Part shown: piece after piece, positions 1-8,415 of the stretch
How the letters are laid out: every line of letters begins with the position of its first letter
Numbering within the stretch: position 1 is the stretch's first letter
NCBI RefSeq assembly: GCF_000828055.2
Contig: NZ_CP010523.2
Span: forward strand, 2,356,001 to 2,420,000
Direction of reading: 5' to 3'
Origin: Klebsiella variicola
Lineage (GTDB): Bacteria > Pseudomonadota > Gammaproteobacteria > Enterobacterales > Enterobacteriaceae
DNA: 64,000 nucleotides
Translations under genes and position numbers: made by a program
The notes under the pieces: model-generated
What the model was told of the DNA's origin: nothing
The model's database searches: none
Seen by the model: the letters and a program-made list of their open reading frames with translations, nothing else

Positions 1-138
1 GACTCCCAGTTTATGCTCAAGCCGGGCGACATTCTTACCCACCGCCGAGGCAGATATGCCCAGCAGCCTGGCGGCCTGAACAAAGCTTAACGTTTCGGCG
101 GTGCGGACAAAGGACGTCAGCGAGGTGAGGCTGTCCAT
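1..138 (-). CDS. LysR-family regulator, N-terminal fragment (runs off window)
   Basis: Only the first 46 codons are inside the window; the gene continues beyond position 1. They read as a LysR winged-helix N-terminus: start MDSLTSLTSFV, then the helix-turn-helix with FVQAARLLGISASAVGKNV and RLEHKLGV. LysR proteins are DNA-binding regulators that usually control a divergent neighbour. Here the neighbour is the MFS exporter that starts about 115 bp away on the plus strand, so it is the likely target (inference). Ligand domain not visible, so no inducer can be guessed. Confidence 0.85.
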   Translation of the reverse strand, partial: MDSLTSLTSFVRTAETLSFVQAARLLGISASAVGKNVARLEHKLGV

Positions 139-254
139 CGATTATAAACCTTATGTCTCTTAAGAAGATATTTTCAGTCTATTTATCGGCAATAACATCC
201 GCAATAGGATGGCGACAGTTTATTCATTCCTTGCCGACTGATGAGGGCCGCCCG

Positions 255-1786
255 ATGTTACTCACCGCCAGAACACCTTCCCGATACGCCAGCGCCCTGG
301 CCGCGCTTTCTGTCTTTATGGCGGCCTTGCTGCTGCCGTTAAGTTTTACCGGCGGCGTCATGACCACCCCCGCGATACAGCAGTCGCTGGGCGGCTCTCC
401 CGCTGCGCTGTCGTGGCTGACCAATGGCTTTATGCTGACTTTCGGCAGCTTTTTGCTGGCCGCAGGGGTGACGGCGGATGCCATCGACAGAAAACGTATT
501 TTTATCGCCGGCGCCGCGCTGTTTTGCCTGAGCAGCCTGCTGTTTTGCCTGACGCACAATCTCTTCCTGTCAGGCGTGTTGAGGGCTCTGCAGGGCCTGG
601 CCGCGGCGATGATTTTAGCCAGCGGCAGTGCGGCGCTGGCCCAGCTGTATGATGGCGCTGAGCGGACCCGGGCATTCAGCATCCTGGGCACGGTGTTCGG
701 CGTTGGCCTGGCGTTTGGCCCGCTGCTGATCGGCTTCATGACCGACGCGGTGGGTTGGCGCGGCGTATACGCCCTGTTTGCGCTGCTCTCGGCGATAGTT
801 CTGCTTATCGGTCTGGCGTATCTGCCTGCGGCAGAAAAAAGCGAGCCGCGGACACCCGACAACCTCGGCTTACTCCTGTTTACGCTGGCCCTGATGCTGT
901 TTACTGCATCGCTCATGGTCATTCCGGCCCGCGGTTTTTTATCCCTGACCACGCTGGCCTTGCTCATCGCGTCGGGGGGCTGTTCGTGGCGTTTGTCGTG
1001 CGCTGCCGGAGGGTGAACAACCCGGTGCTGGACATCTCCCTGCTGCGTCATCCGCGTTTTGTTGGCGTACTGTTGCTGCCTGTCGCCACCTGCTGTTGCT
1101 ACGTTGTCCTGCTGATTATTGTTCCCCTGCATTTTATGGGCGGAGAGGGGATGAGTGAGCCGCAGAGCGCACTGTATCTGATGGCGCTGACCACGCCGAT
1201 GCTGGTTTTCCCATCCGTTGCGGCCCTGCTCACCCGCTGGTTTTCACCGGGGCACGTGTCCACGGCGGGACTGATGATGGCCTCCGTCGGGTTGCTGTTG
1301 CTGGGGAACGCTTTTCACAGCCACCATCTCCCGCAGCTGGTGCTGGCGCTGATCCTCTGTGGAGCTGGGGCGGCGTTTCCCTGGGGGCTGATGGACGGCC
1401 TGGCGATTTCCGCTGTGCCGATGGCGAAAGCCGGTATGGCGGCAGGCCTGTTCAATACCGTTCGCGTTGCCGGCGAGGGGATCGCCCTGGCGGTCGTTTC
1501 GGCGGTATTAACGGCAAGCAATAACCTGACCCTGCAAAGTCGCGTTCACGTGTATGCGCCTGAGGTGATTGACCGCGCCGCAGGCTGGCTGGGGGCTGGC
1601 AATATGCCGCAGGCGGCTGCGCTTTTGCCTGACTTTTCCCTCCGGGCGCTGCGCGAGAGCTATGACTCTGCTTATACGCTACTGTTTAGCGGGCTGGCGG
1701 TCGTCACCCTGGTGTGCGCCCTGATGGTCTGGCGGACGCTATGCCGGAAGGCGGGCGCTATCCAAACCCGCGACAGTGGATCCTGA
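255..1786 (+). pseudogene. MFS drug-type exporter (14-TM, EmrB/QacA-like) broken by a frameshift
   Basis: Two overlapping reading frames encode one protein. Residues from MLLTARTPSRY to LLIASGG are in one frame; the rest, LFVAFVVRCRR to the C-terminus, is in another. The switch is at a run of six G at 974-979; one more G would give a continuous protein of about 510 aa, the usual size of 14-TM DHA2 exporters. The N-terminal half shows typical MFS segments (SWLTNGFMLTFGSFLLAAGVTAD, then a DRKRIF loop). I chose the ATG at 255 because GAGGG precedes it and it starts at a normal MFS N-terminus; an upstream ATG at 153 adds an atypical leader. Divergent from the LysR fragment, its likely regulator. 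It could be a real mutation, a phase-variable tract or a sequencing error. Confidence 0.8.
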
Positions 1787-1929
1787 ACCCCTTGATAGCG
1801 CGGTGGCGTCACGCTTCCCGGGCTGCTCAGCGAACCTGAACTGTCATTGTTTCACTGGCGGAACTATGCTGATTAGAGCGGCCACATGCGCCGCCCCGGC
1901 CGCGGAAACAGTGACTCACAGGTGGCGGT

Positions 1930-3003
1930 ATGGCGATTGATCCGGAACTGATTTACATCGAGATCCTGGAAACGGTGCTGACGGCCACCCTGGATCCCGA
2001 TTTGTGGAAATCGGCATTGCAGAAACTGGCGTTCCTGACCGGCCATCAGTACGCGGCATTTCTGTTTTACGACAAAGGCAATGCCCATCTGTTGACTGAT
2101 TCACTCCTGCTCGAGGAGAAGGTCTTTACCGCCTATCGCGATGTATTTCTGGCTATCGATCCCGCCGAAAAAATATTGACCGCGTTACCGGTCGGGCAAA
2201 TATATCGGGACCGGGAATATTTAGGCGATAAGTTTATTGCCGGCAGCGTCTATTACAATGAATTTCATCACCCCAACGACCTGAATCATCTCACCAGCGT
2301 CAAGCTGTGCACCATCAATGGCTATGCCACCTATCTGTCACTGATGACGGCCAATACGGCGGCTTATCCGCAGCCGGGGCAGTTTGAACTGTTCAGGCGC
2401 CTGATCCCGGCGTTAAAAACCGCCTGCCAGCTTCACGCCCGCTTTGAACAGCTGCGGGACACCATAAAATACCAGAGCGCGGTGATGGACAACGGGATCT
2501 ACCCGGTATGGCTGGTGGATCATGGCGGTAAAATTCTCTACGCCAGCGCGCATGCCGAACGCTACCTGCGCGCCAACGCCCGCCTCTCCTGGTATAGCGG
2601 GGGCGATACGCTGTGCCTCGATACCGACAGTAAAAAGCTGAAACGCGCCATCGAGCAGGCCACCCGGACGGCAGAGCCGCCGAAGGCAGGGCTGTGCTAT
2701 ACCGCCGGGCGTCAGCCGAAACCGATCCTCGTGATCCCGGCAGCCCGTCTTGCCGGGGTCGCCTGCGTGATTATTCCCGAGCCGTTTCTCACCGGCAGCG
2801 CCTTGATGGAGCTGTTTAACGTCAAGCCCGCCGAGAATGCGGTGGCGGAGCTGCTGGTGCGGGGCATGACCCCGGATGAATGCGCCTTACATCTGGGCGT
2901 ATCCATCGCCACCATCAGAACCCACCTCAGCGCCCTGTACCGGAAAACCCATACTCGTCATCAGGCAGAACTTCTGCTGATCCTCCGCGCGATTCACGGC
3001 TGA
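1930..3003 (+). CDS. LuxR-family transcriptional regulator
   Basis: 357 aa. The C-terminal 60 residues form a LuxR/GerE helix-turn-helix: AVAELLVRGMTPDECALHLGVSIATIRTHLSALYRKT. The N-terminal 290 residues have no domain I can name with certainty; the middle (about 180-230, VWLVDHGGKILYASAHAERYL) reads like a PAS-type sensor segment. Start ATG has AGGTGG upstream. It is alone on its strand, 140 bp after the MFS gene, with no partner kinase. Likely a one-component DNA-binding regulator responding to a small ligand; target unknown. Ends 13 bp before the convergent DinB-fold gene. Confidence 0.8.
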   Translation: MAIDPELIYIEILETVLTATLDPDLWKSALQKLAFLTGHQYAAFLFYDKGNAHLLTDSLLLEEKVFTAYRDVFLAIDPAEKILTALPVGQIYRDREYLGDKFIAGSVYYNEFHHPNDLNHLTSVKLCTINGYATYLSLMTANTAAYPQPGQFELFRRLIPALKTACQLHARFEQLRDTIKYQSAVMDNGIYPVWLVDHGGKILYASAHAERYLRANARLSWYSGGDTLCLDTDSKKLKRAIEQATRTAEPPKAGLCYTAGRQPKPILVIPAARLAGVACVIIPEPFLTGSALMELFNVKPAENAVAELLVRGMTPDECALHLGVSIATIRTHLSALYRKTHTRHQAELLLILRAIHG

Positions 3004-3016
3004 TGGTTTCGCATCC

Positions 3017-3505
3017 TCAGGAATGATGGTCGCGCAGGAAAACCGTCAGCACCTCTTTCGGCGGCACACCGCCGCATTCGCCAATCATCCAGCCCACCGC
3101 CCCACGGTGATAGGCGCCGTGAAAGAGCATGTGGTTCAGCATCTCCATCGCGGTCATATTGCCGTCACCGCCGTCGACAAATTTGAAGGCGATACGTTCG
3201 TGGAAATCGGCGGGGGTCATGGCGCTGACGTACTGAATGTATTCGTCCGTACAAGCGGTCATGGCCGTTTCCAGCGCATCAACGGTTGGCGTCTCGGGGG
3301 TATTCAGCGCGGTGTAACCGTGCGGCCTGCCGCGCAGGTTCGCCCGGAAAATCATGTCAACGACATGGATATGGTTCATCAGCCTGATGGTCAGGTGACG
3401 TTTTTCGCCATATACCGTACCGTCAATTGCGCGGATCGCCTGTAAGGTGGCAAGGTCAATCCAGCGCTTGTATTTCAACAGCGTCACTACTGTGTCTTTG
3501 TCCAT
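3017..3505 (-). CDS. DinB-family protein (putative metal-dependent enzyme)
   Basis: 162 aa four-helix-bundle protein of the DinB/YfiT superfamily, whose members bind a metal through three histidines and include thiol transferases. Visible features: the N-terminal helix LLKYKRWIDLATLQAIRAI, a histidine in LMNHIHVVDMIF (about 44-48), and the family C-terminal helix MLNHMLFHGAYHRGAVGWMI with histidines spaced HxxxHGxxHR. This DinB is unrelated to DNA polymerase IV, which shares the name. Reaction and substrate unknown. Monocistronic, convergent with the LuxR gene. Confidence 0.8.
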   Translation of the reverse strand: MDKDTVVTLLKYKRWIDLATLQAIRAIDGTVYGEKRHLTIRLMNHIHVVDMIFRANLRGRPHGYTALNTPETPTVDALETAMTACTDEYIQYVSAMTPADFHERIAFKFVDGGDGNMTAMEMLNHMLFHGAYHRGAVGWMIGECGGVPPKEVLTVFLRDHHS

Positions 3506-3581
3506 AGTCTGTCCCGGGTTGGTTGAGCCATTATCTTAGCGATTATGCCAGTGAGTTGTCATTCTCCAGCGCCAGGCACAA

Positions 3582-3607
3582 AAAAGCCTCGCCGGGGCGA
3601 GGCTTTT
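3582..3607 (-). terminator. Rho-independent terminator after the CigR-like gene
   Basis: Perfect 12-bp inverted repeat, AAAAGCCTCGCC / GGCGAGGCTTTT with a 2-nt centre, followed by T-rich sequence on the minus strand. It lies 15 bp after the stop of the CigR-like gene and before the DinB-family start. Confidence 0.85.
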
Positions 3608-3622
3608 CAATAAGCTGGTGAT

Positions 3623-4141
3623 TTAGTCAAACACACCGTTAATCACGGCGGTCACGATGGCAGTGCTCAGGGCGACCAGCACCAGGTCATCGCCGACCGC
3701 GCGCCATTCATAGCCTGGATAATAGGGCAGGTCGTTAATCATGGAAGCCGGCAGGGTCTTTTTCGCGATACCCGGAGGGAGCGGTTTGCCGCGGGCAACA
3801 TTTTTGGCGATACCCGGAGGCAGCGCCTGATAGCCGACCAGACCGTAGTTCACGGCAAGGGAGCGCGCCCGTGAGAAGCTAATATCGCTGTCGACGTGGT
3901 CGGGTTTACCATAGTTTTTGCGGTTGCCATGCTCGTCAGCAGACTGACCTTTATTCTGGCCTTTATTACCATGGTCGCCATTATTGCCATGATTGCCGCT
4001 ATTGCCATGGTTACCACTGTTCCCGTGATTACCACCGCCATTACCGTTGCCATTACCCGGGTTGGCATACGCCGGCGCGGCCATGACGGCAAGAGAAATA
4101 ACCGCCGCCAGTGCTGTTTTAAGAGTGCGACGCTTAAGCAT
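3623..4141 (-). CDS. CigR/RcnB-family exported protein
   Basis: 172 aa. N-terminal signal peptide (MLKRRTLKTALAAVISLAVM, cleavage near AYA-NPG). Residues about 28-75 are a low-complexity Gly/Asn/His spacer built of NHGNSG-like units. The C-terminal domain carries the paired LPPGIAK motif (KNVARGKPLPPGIAKK) and ends with a hydrophobic helix, VLVALSTAIVTAVINGV. This arrangement matches the RcnB superfamily as seen in CigR of Salmonella, described there as an anti-virulence effector regulator; RcnB itself is a periplasmic nickel/cobalt homeostasis protein. The His-rich spacer would suit metal binding, but that is inference. Own promoter and terminator. Confidence 0.75.
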   Translation of the reverse strand: MLKRRTLKTALAAVISLAVMAAPAYANPGNGNGNGGGNHGNSGNHGNSGNHGNNGDHGNKGQNKGQSADEHGNRKNYGKPDHVDSDISFSRARSLAVNYGLVGYQALPPGIAKNVARGKPLPPGIAKKTLPASMINDLPYYPGYEWRAVGDDLVLVALSTAIVTAVINGVFD

Positions 4142-4268
4142 GATGTTGTTTCCTTAATGGGGAGTACACGCTTAAAACATAAGAGAAAGCTATACCCCTG
4201 GCAATCTCATCATTTCTTATTTTTTGCCGGTTTTTAATCACCGGCGGGAAAGATAAAGGGAAAGGGAT

Positions 4269-4330
4269 AGCGGGGCGCGGACAGGCAATTCCATTGCTGC
4301 GTTTTGACAGACGGGCGACCGCGCCCCGCT
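4269..4330. repeat. 12-bp perfect inverted repeat with 38-nt loop
   Basis: AGCGGGGCGCGG (4269-4280) pairs exactly with CCGCGCCCCGCT (4319-4330). Very GC-rich arms in otherwise AT-rich flanks. No poly-T follows, so it is not a normal terminator. It could be a transcript-stabilising hairpin or part of an RNA; function unknown. Confidence 0.6.
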
Positions 4331-4365
4331 AAATGTGTTGCCGACAGGATCGCTCCCGGGCGTAG

Positions 4366-4396
4366 AGAAAAAAATGCCCGAAGCCATCGGGCAAAA
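4366..4396 (-). terminator. Terminator of the sfnB-met-opp operon
   Basis: Inverted repeat TGCCCGA / TCGGGCA (4375-4393) followed on the minus strand by a run of T. It lies about 120 bp past the last ATPase gene and is the first good terminator downstream of the nine-gene minus-strand set. Confidence 0.8.
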
Positions 4397-4518
4397 ATGA
4401 ACAAAAATATTACGCTTCATTCATAACGCGTCTCACAAGACGGGGCGGATAGTAAATCCTGGCGCTGCCGTGCACAATCGGACGGTTGTTTAGAAATAAA
4501 TAACCCCATCGACTGTGC

Positions 4519-5490
4519 TCAGGACGCGACCCCATGGCAGGCGACCCGATGGCCCGGGGCCACCTCGCGCAGCGCCGGAGCTTCTCTCCTGCACCGCTCG
4601 CTGACCTGCGGGCAGCGGGATGAAAAGCGGCAGCCGGGGGGCGGATTGGCCGGATCCGGGATCTCACCTTGCATCAGCGCCTGCGGTTCACTGTGCGGAT
4701 CGAGGGTTGGCACCGCGGCCAGCAGGGCGCGGGTATAGGGATGGAGGGGGCGGCTGAACAGCGCATCGCGGCTGGCGCTTTCCACCAGCTGTCCCAGATA
4801 CATCACCGCCACATCATCACATAAATGTTCCACCACCCCGAGGTCATGGGAGATAAACAGGAACGTGACGCCGCGCTCGTCGCGCAGGTCGGAAAACAAA
4901 TTGATGATCTGCGCCTGAATCGACACATCAAGGGCCGAGATGGGCTCATCGGCGACGATAAAATCCGGATTGAGGATCAGCGCCCGGGCAATACCGATCC
5001 GCTGGCGCTGGCCGCCGGAGAACTGATGCGGGAAGCGGGCATAGTGCTCCGGCGCCAGGCCACAGATCTTCATCACGGCGATCACCCGGTCATACAGCTC
5101 ATCGCGGGTGCACAGCTTGTGCTGCAGCATGGCTTCGCCAATCGCGTCGCCAATACGCAGCCGCGGGTTCAGCGAGCTATAGGGGTCCTGAAACACCAGC
5201 TGCATTCTGGGCCGGATGGCGCGCAGGGCAGGCGCGGTCAGGTCGGCCAGCTCCTGACCGTGAAATTTCACGCTGCCAGCACTCTTCTCATACAGGCCAA
5301 GCAGAGTCCGGCCGACGGTGGTTTTACCACTGCCGGACTCGCCCACCAGGCCAAAAATGGTGCCCGGACGGATGTTAAAGCTGACGCCGTCCACCGCGCG
5401 AAGCTCGCCAGTCTGCTGGCCAAACAGGCCGTCGCGCAGCGGAAAATATTTTTTCAATCCATCCACTTCAATAACATAGCGTTCGCTCAT
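4519..5490 (-). CDS. Oligopeptide-type ABC transporter ATP-binding protein (OppF/DppF-like)
   Basis: 323 aa cytoplasmic ATPase that powers import together with the D-type ATPase. Walker [13 protein letters not shown] (about 49-60), signature [14 protein letters not shown], Walker [13 protein letters not shown], switch His in [10 protein letters not shown]. The C-terminal oligopeptide-transporter extension shows the cysteine set typical of this family ([15 protein letters not shown]...ACHG), which in relatives holds an iron-sulfur cluster or forms a structural site. Start ATG overlaps the upstream stop as ATGA, so translation is coupled. Last gene of the sulfur-scavenging operon. Confidence 0.92.
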   Translation of the reverse strand: MSERYVIEVDGLKKYFPLRDGLFGQQTGELRAVDGVSFNIRPGTIFGLVGESGSGKTTVGRTLLGLYEKSAGSVKFHGQELADLTAPALRAIRPRMQLVFQDPYSSLNPRLRIGDAIGEAMLQHKLCTRDELYDRVIAVMKICGLAPEHYARFPHQFSGGQRQRIGIARALILNPDFIVADEPISALDVSIQAQIINLFSDLRDERGVTFLFISHDLGVVEHLCDDVAVMYLGQLVESASRDALFSRPLHPYTRALLAAVPTLDPHSEPQALMQGEIPDPANPPPGCRFSSRCPQVSERCRREAPALREVAPGHRVACHGVAS

Positions 5491-6467
5491 GCTGTCGCCT
5501 CCGCAAATTCGCTGTAAAAGCAGGCGGCCCGCTGGCGCTCACCGAGCAGCGGCGGAATCGCCTCCCGACAGCGCGCCGTCGCCCGCTCGCAGCGCCCGGC
5601 AAAGGCGCAGCCCGCCGGCAGAGCGGCCAGATCCGGCACCTGGCCGGGAATAGAGTACAGCCGCCGACGCCGCTCACCCGGCACCGGGCGGGAGGCGATC
5701 AGCCCACGCGTGTAAGGATGTTGCGGATGCCGTAGCACCTCTGCGGTGGCGCCCTGTTCCACGATCCGTCCGGCATACATCACCACTACCTGCTCGGCCA
5801 TCTGCGCGATCACTCCAAGATCGTGGGTAATCAGCATCATCGCCATCTGGCTGGCCCGCGCCCGGTCGCGCAGCAGGCGCAGGATTTGCGCCTGCACGGT
5901 GACGTCCAGCGCGGTGGTCGGTTCGTCGGCAATCAGCAGTTTGGGCTGACAGCTTAGCGCCATGGCGATCATTACCCGCTGCAGCATGCCGCCGGAAAGC
6001 TGGTGAGGATAGCGGGTCATCAGGCTGTCGCCGCGCGCCAGGCCGACCTCGCTTAACAGCTGGATGGCCTGCTGCCAGGCGGCTTTCGGCGTGGCGCCGA
6101 GGTGGCGGATCAGCGGTTCGCACAGCTGCTCCCCGATGGTCAACACCGGGTTCAGGGCCGACATCGGTTCCTGAAAGATCATGGCCAGTTGGTGGCCGCG
6201 CAGGTCGGCCATCTGTCTGGCTTTCAGCCGCAGCAGATCGCGGTCCGCGAAGCGGATCTCGCCGCCGTCGATGCGCGCCGCCTGCGGTGGCAGGAGACCC
6301 ATCAGCGCCATGGCGGTGACGCTTTTGCCGCAGCCGGATTCGCCCACCACGCCAACGGTTTGTCCGGCCTGAATGGTGAAAGAGACCTCCTGCACCGCGC
6401 GCACGCGGGTGCGTTCGCCGGCGAAAGAGACGGAGAGATGATTAAAGGAGACTAACGGCGTGGTCAT
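5487..6467 (-). CDS. Oligopeptide-type ABC transporter ATP-binding protein (OppD/DppD-like)
   Basis: 326 aa. Walker A GVVGESGCGKSVT, signature LSGGMLQRVMIAMAL, Walker B LLIADEPTTALD, His-switch LITHDLGVI, and a C-terminal cysteine-bearing oligo-HPY region (AGCAFAGRCERATARC). Start MTTPLVSFNHL at 6467 is chosen over an upstream in-frame start because it overlaps the permease stop as ATGA and matches family N-termini. Forms the ATPase heterodimer with the next gene. Confidence 0.92.
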   Translation of the reverse strand: MTTPLVSFNHLSVSFAGERTRVRAVQEVSFTIQAGQTVGVVGESGCGKSVTAMALMGLLPPQAARIDGGEIRFADRDLLRLKARQMADLRGHQLAMIFQEPMSALNPVLTIGEQLCEPLIRHLGATPKAAWQQAIQLLSEVGLARGDSLMTRYPHQLSGGMLQRVMIAMALSCQPKLLIADEPTTALDVTVQAQILRLLRDRARASQMAMMLITHDLGVIAQMAEQVVVMYAGRIVEQGATAEVLRHPQHPYTRGLIASRPVPGERRRRLYSIPGQVPDLAALPAGCAFAGRCERATARCREAIPPLLGERQRAACFYSEFAEATA

Positions 6468-7414
6468 TTCAGCCTCGGTTTCATATTGGGATCCATGGCG
6501 TCGCGCAGGCCGTCGCCCAGCACGTTGATGGCGATCACGGTGATAAAGATGGCGATGCCCGGCGGCATCCACAGCCAGGGGCGGCGCTGGAAATCGATCA
6601 GGCTATTGGCAGCATCCATCATATTGCCCCATGACGGCGTCGGCGGTACCACGCCGAGGCCGAGATAGCTCAGCGCGGATTCACTGAGAATGGCGTTGGC
6701 GACGGCCATGGTCGCCATCACCACCAGAATCGGAATGGTATTCGGCAGCAGGTGGCCAAACAGCTGGCGACGCGCCGACAGGCCCAGCACCTGGGTGGCC
6801 AGCATAAAATCGCGTTCGCGCAGGGAGAGACATTGTCCGCGCACCAGCCGCGCCAGTCGGGGCCACTCCAGCAGGCTGAGCATCACCACCACCATATAAA
6901 TGCGCGAGTCCGGGGAAAAATCGAGCTCAGAAAGCATCGCCCCGGCGACGATCAACAGCGGTAACCCGGGGATAGTCATCACCAGGTCGGCCACCCGCAT
7001 GATCAGTTTGTCGGTTAACCCGCCGACATAACCCGAGAGGGCGCCGAGCAGGTAGCCGAGGCACACCGACATCACCATGGTCAGCAGGCCGATAATCAGC
7101 GAGATGCGCCCGGCCAGCAGCAGGCGGGTGTAGACATCGCGACCAAGAAAATCGGTCCCGAGCCAGTGTTCCGCCCCGGGCGGCTGGTTGATGCTCAGGG
7201 CATCGGTGGCATCATCTCTCCATGGCGACCAGACGGGCCCCAGCACGCACCATACCGCCATCACCGCCAGCAGGATCAGGCAGAACATGGCCAGCCGGTT
7301 ACGGCGCAGCTGTCGCCACCCCTGGCGCCAGGGAGAGGGGGGAATATGCGCCAGCGCCGGGATAGCCGCCTGCCGCTGGCGGCGACGGGAAGCAAAGTAA
7401 GACAGGATCATCAT
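6464..7414 (-). CDS. Oligopeptide-type ABC transporter permease (OppC/DppC-like)
   Basis: 316 aa inner-membrane permease. It begins with the cytoplasmic lead MMILSYFASRRRQRQ, then the OppC N-terminal helix (RLAMFCLILLAVMAVWCVLG), the periplasmic LGTDFLGRDVYTRLL motif, and ends with the EAA loop region ESALSYLGLGVVPPTPSWG. The start at 7414 overlaps the preceding permease stop (ATGA); a longer reading frame upstream lies inside that gene and is not used. Pairs with the B-type permease. Confidence 0.92.
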   Translation of the reverse strand: MMILSYFASRRRQRQAAIPALAHIPPSPWRQGWRQLRRNRLAMFCLILLAVMAVWCVLGPVWSPWRDDATDALSINQPPGAEHWLGTDFLGRDVYTRLLLAGRISLIIGLLTMVMSVCLGYLLGALSGYVGGLTDKLIMRVADLVMTIPGLPLLIVAGAMLSELDFSPDSRIYMVVVMLSLLEWPRLARLVRGQCLSLRERDFMLATQVLGLSARRQLFGHLLPNTIPILVVMATMAVANAILSESALSYLGLGVVPPTPSWGNMMDAANSLIDFQRRPWLWMPPGIAIFITVIAINVLGDGLRDAMDPNMKPRLK

Positions 7415-8370
7415 GACCTCACCCGAATACGCGGATCGGCCCAGGCGTACAGCACGTCGGCGAGCAAATTCCCGACGATCGTCAGCACCGCCAGAAACAG
7501 GGTAAACCCCATCAGCACCGGATAGTCGCGGGCGGCCAGCGAGTCGATATGGATGTGGCCTGCCCCTGGCCAGTTGAACACCTTTTCGGTAATGATCGCC
7601 CCGGAGAACAGCCCCGGCAGCTCGAAGCCCAGCAGGGTGATAATCGGCAGCAGGGCGTTGCGCAGGGCATGCTTGAGGATCACCGTGCGCTCCTGCAATC
7701 CCTTGGCGCGGGCGGTACGGATAAAATCCATTTTCACCACGTCGAGCATACTGGCGCGCACATAGCGCGTCAGGCTGCCCGCCTGCAGCATCACCAGCGC
7801 CAGCACCGGCAGCGCCAGGTGGGCGGCCACTTGCAGCACATACTGCCAGCCGCTCTCGTCGCTGCCGGTATTGGTCATCCCGCCTACCGGTAACCAGTGG
7901 AGATCGACGGCGAACCATTTAATCAGCAGCAGGCAGAGGAAAAAGGTGGGGAACGACATGGCGGCAAACACCGCGACGCTCACCAGATGATCAAACCAGG
8001 AGCCGGGTCGCAGGGCAGAAACCACGCCGACCGCCAGGCCAATGCCCCAGTAAAAGACCAGCGCGACGCTGGCCAGCAGAAAAGAGTTCCAGATGTACTG
8101 GTTGAGCAACTGGCTGACCGGGATCTGATACTGCAGTGAAAAGCCTAAATCACCGCGCAGCAGCTGTCCCAGCCAGTGGAGGTAGCGGGTGAACAGCGGC
8201 TGGTCGAGGCCGTAAATCGCCTTCAGCTCTGCGGCGCGGGCGGCGGTCAGGGTGACATTGCCATCGATAAAGTCGCCGGGGGTTTTGGCAAACAGCATAA
8301 AAATAATGAAGGAGGCCAGCAGCAGCATCGGCAGCGTTTGCAGCAAGCGCCTCAGGATGAAATTTTTCAT
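7411..8370 (-). CDS. Oligopeptide-type ABC transporter permease (OppB/DppB-like)
   Basis: 319 aa. Family start MKNFILRRLLQTLPMLLLAS, the periplasmic GLDQPLFTRYLHWLGQLLRGDLGFS segment, several membrane helices, and the EAA loop RTARAKGLQERTVILKHALRNALLPIITLLG. Forms the channel with the C-type permease. It follows the binding-protein gene after a short gap of 45 bp. Confidence 0.92.
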   Translation of the reverse strand: MKNFILRRLLQTLPMLLLASFIIFMLFAKTPGDFIDGNVTLTAARAAELKAIYGLDQPLFTRYLHWLGQLLRGDLGFSLQYQIPVSQLLNQYIWNSFLLASVALVFYWGIGLAVGVVSALRPGSWFDHLVSVAVFAAMSFPTFFLCLLLIKWFAVDLHWLPVGGMTNTGSDESGWQYVLQVAAHLALPVLALVMLQAGSLTRYVRASMLDVVKMDFIRTARAKGLQERTVILKHALRNALLPIITLLGFELPGLFSGAIITEKVFNWPGAGHIHIDSLAARDYPVLMGFTLFLAVLTIVGNLLADVLYAWADPRIRVRS

Positions 8371-8415
8371 GATGGTCTCACATCAGCCGCCGGTTAACCC
8401 GGCGGCCAGGGGGAT

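Larger units (their letters stand above)
4142..4518. other. Gene-free stretch between the CigR-like gene and the transporter operon
   Basis: 377 bp with no supported gene. It holds the CigR-like promoter side, a long-loop inverted repeat (4269-4330) and the operon's terminator (4366-4396). A minus-strand reading frame continues past the ATPase stop region in another frame, but it mostly overlaps the ATPase and is not supported. Confidence 0.6.

Noticed and set aside
224..1132. Long minus-strand reading frame opposite the MFS gene
   Set aside because: Antisense shadow in GC-rich coding DNA; product is low-complexity and arginine-rich, without any domain.
4410..4667. Minus-strand frame ending LFLNNRPIVHGSARIYYPP
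   Set aside because: Mostly overlaps the ATPase gene in another frame; no start signal; may be a chance frame.
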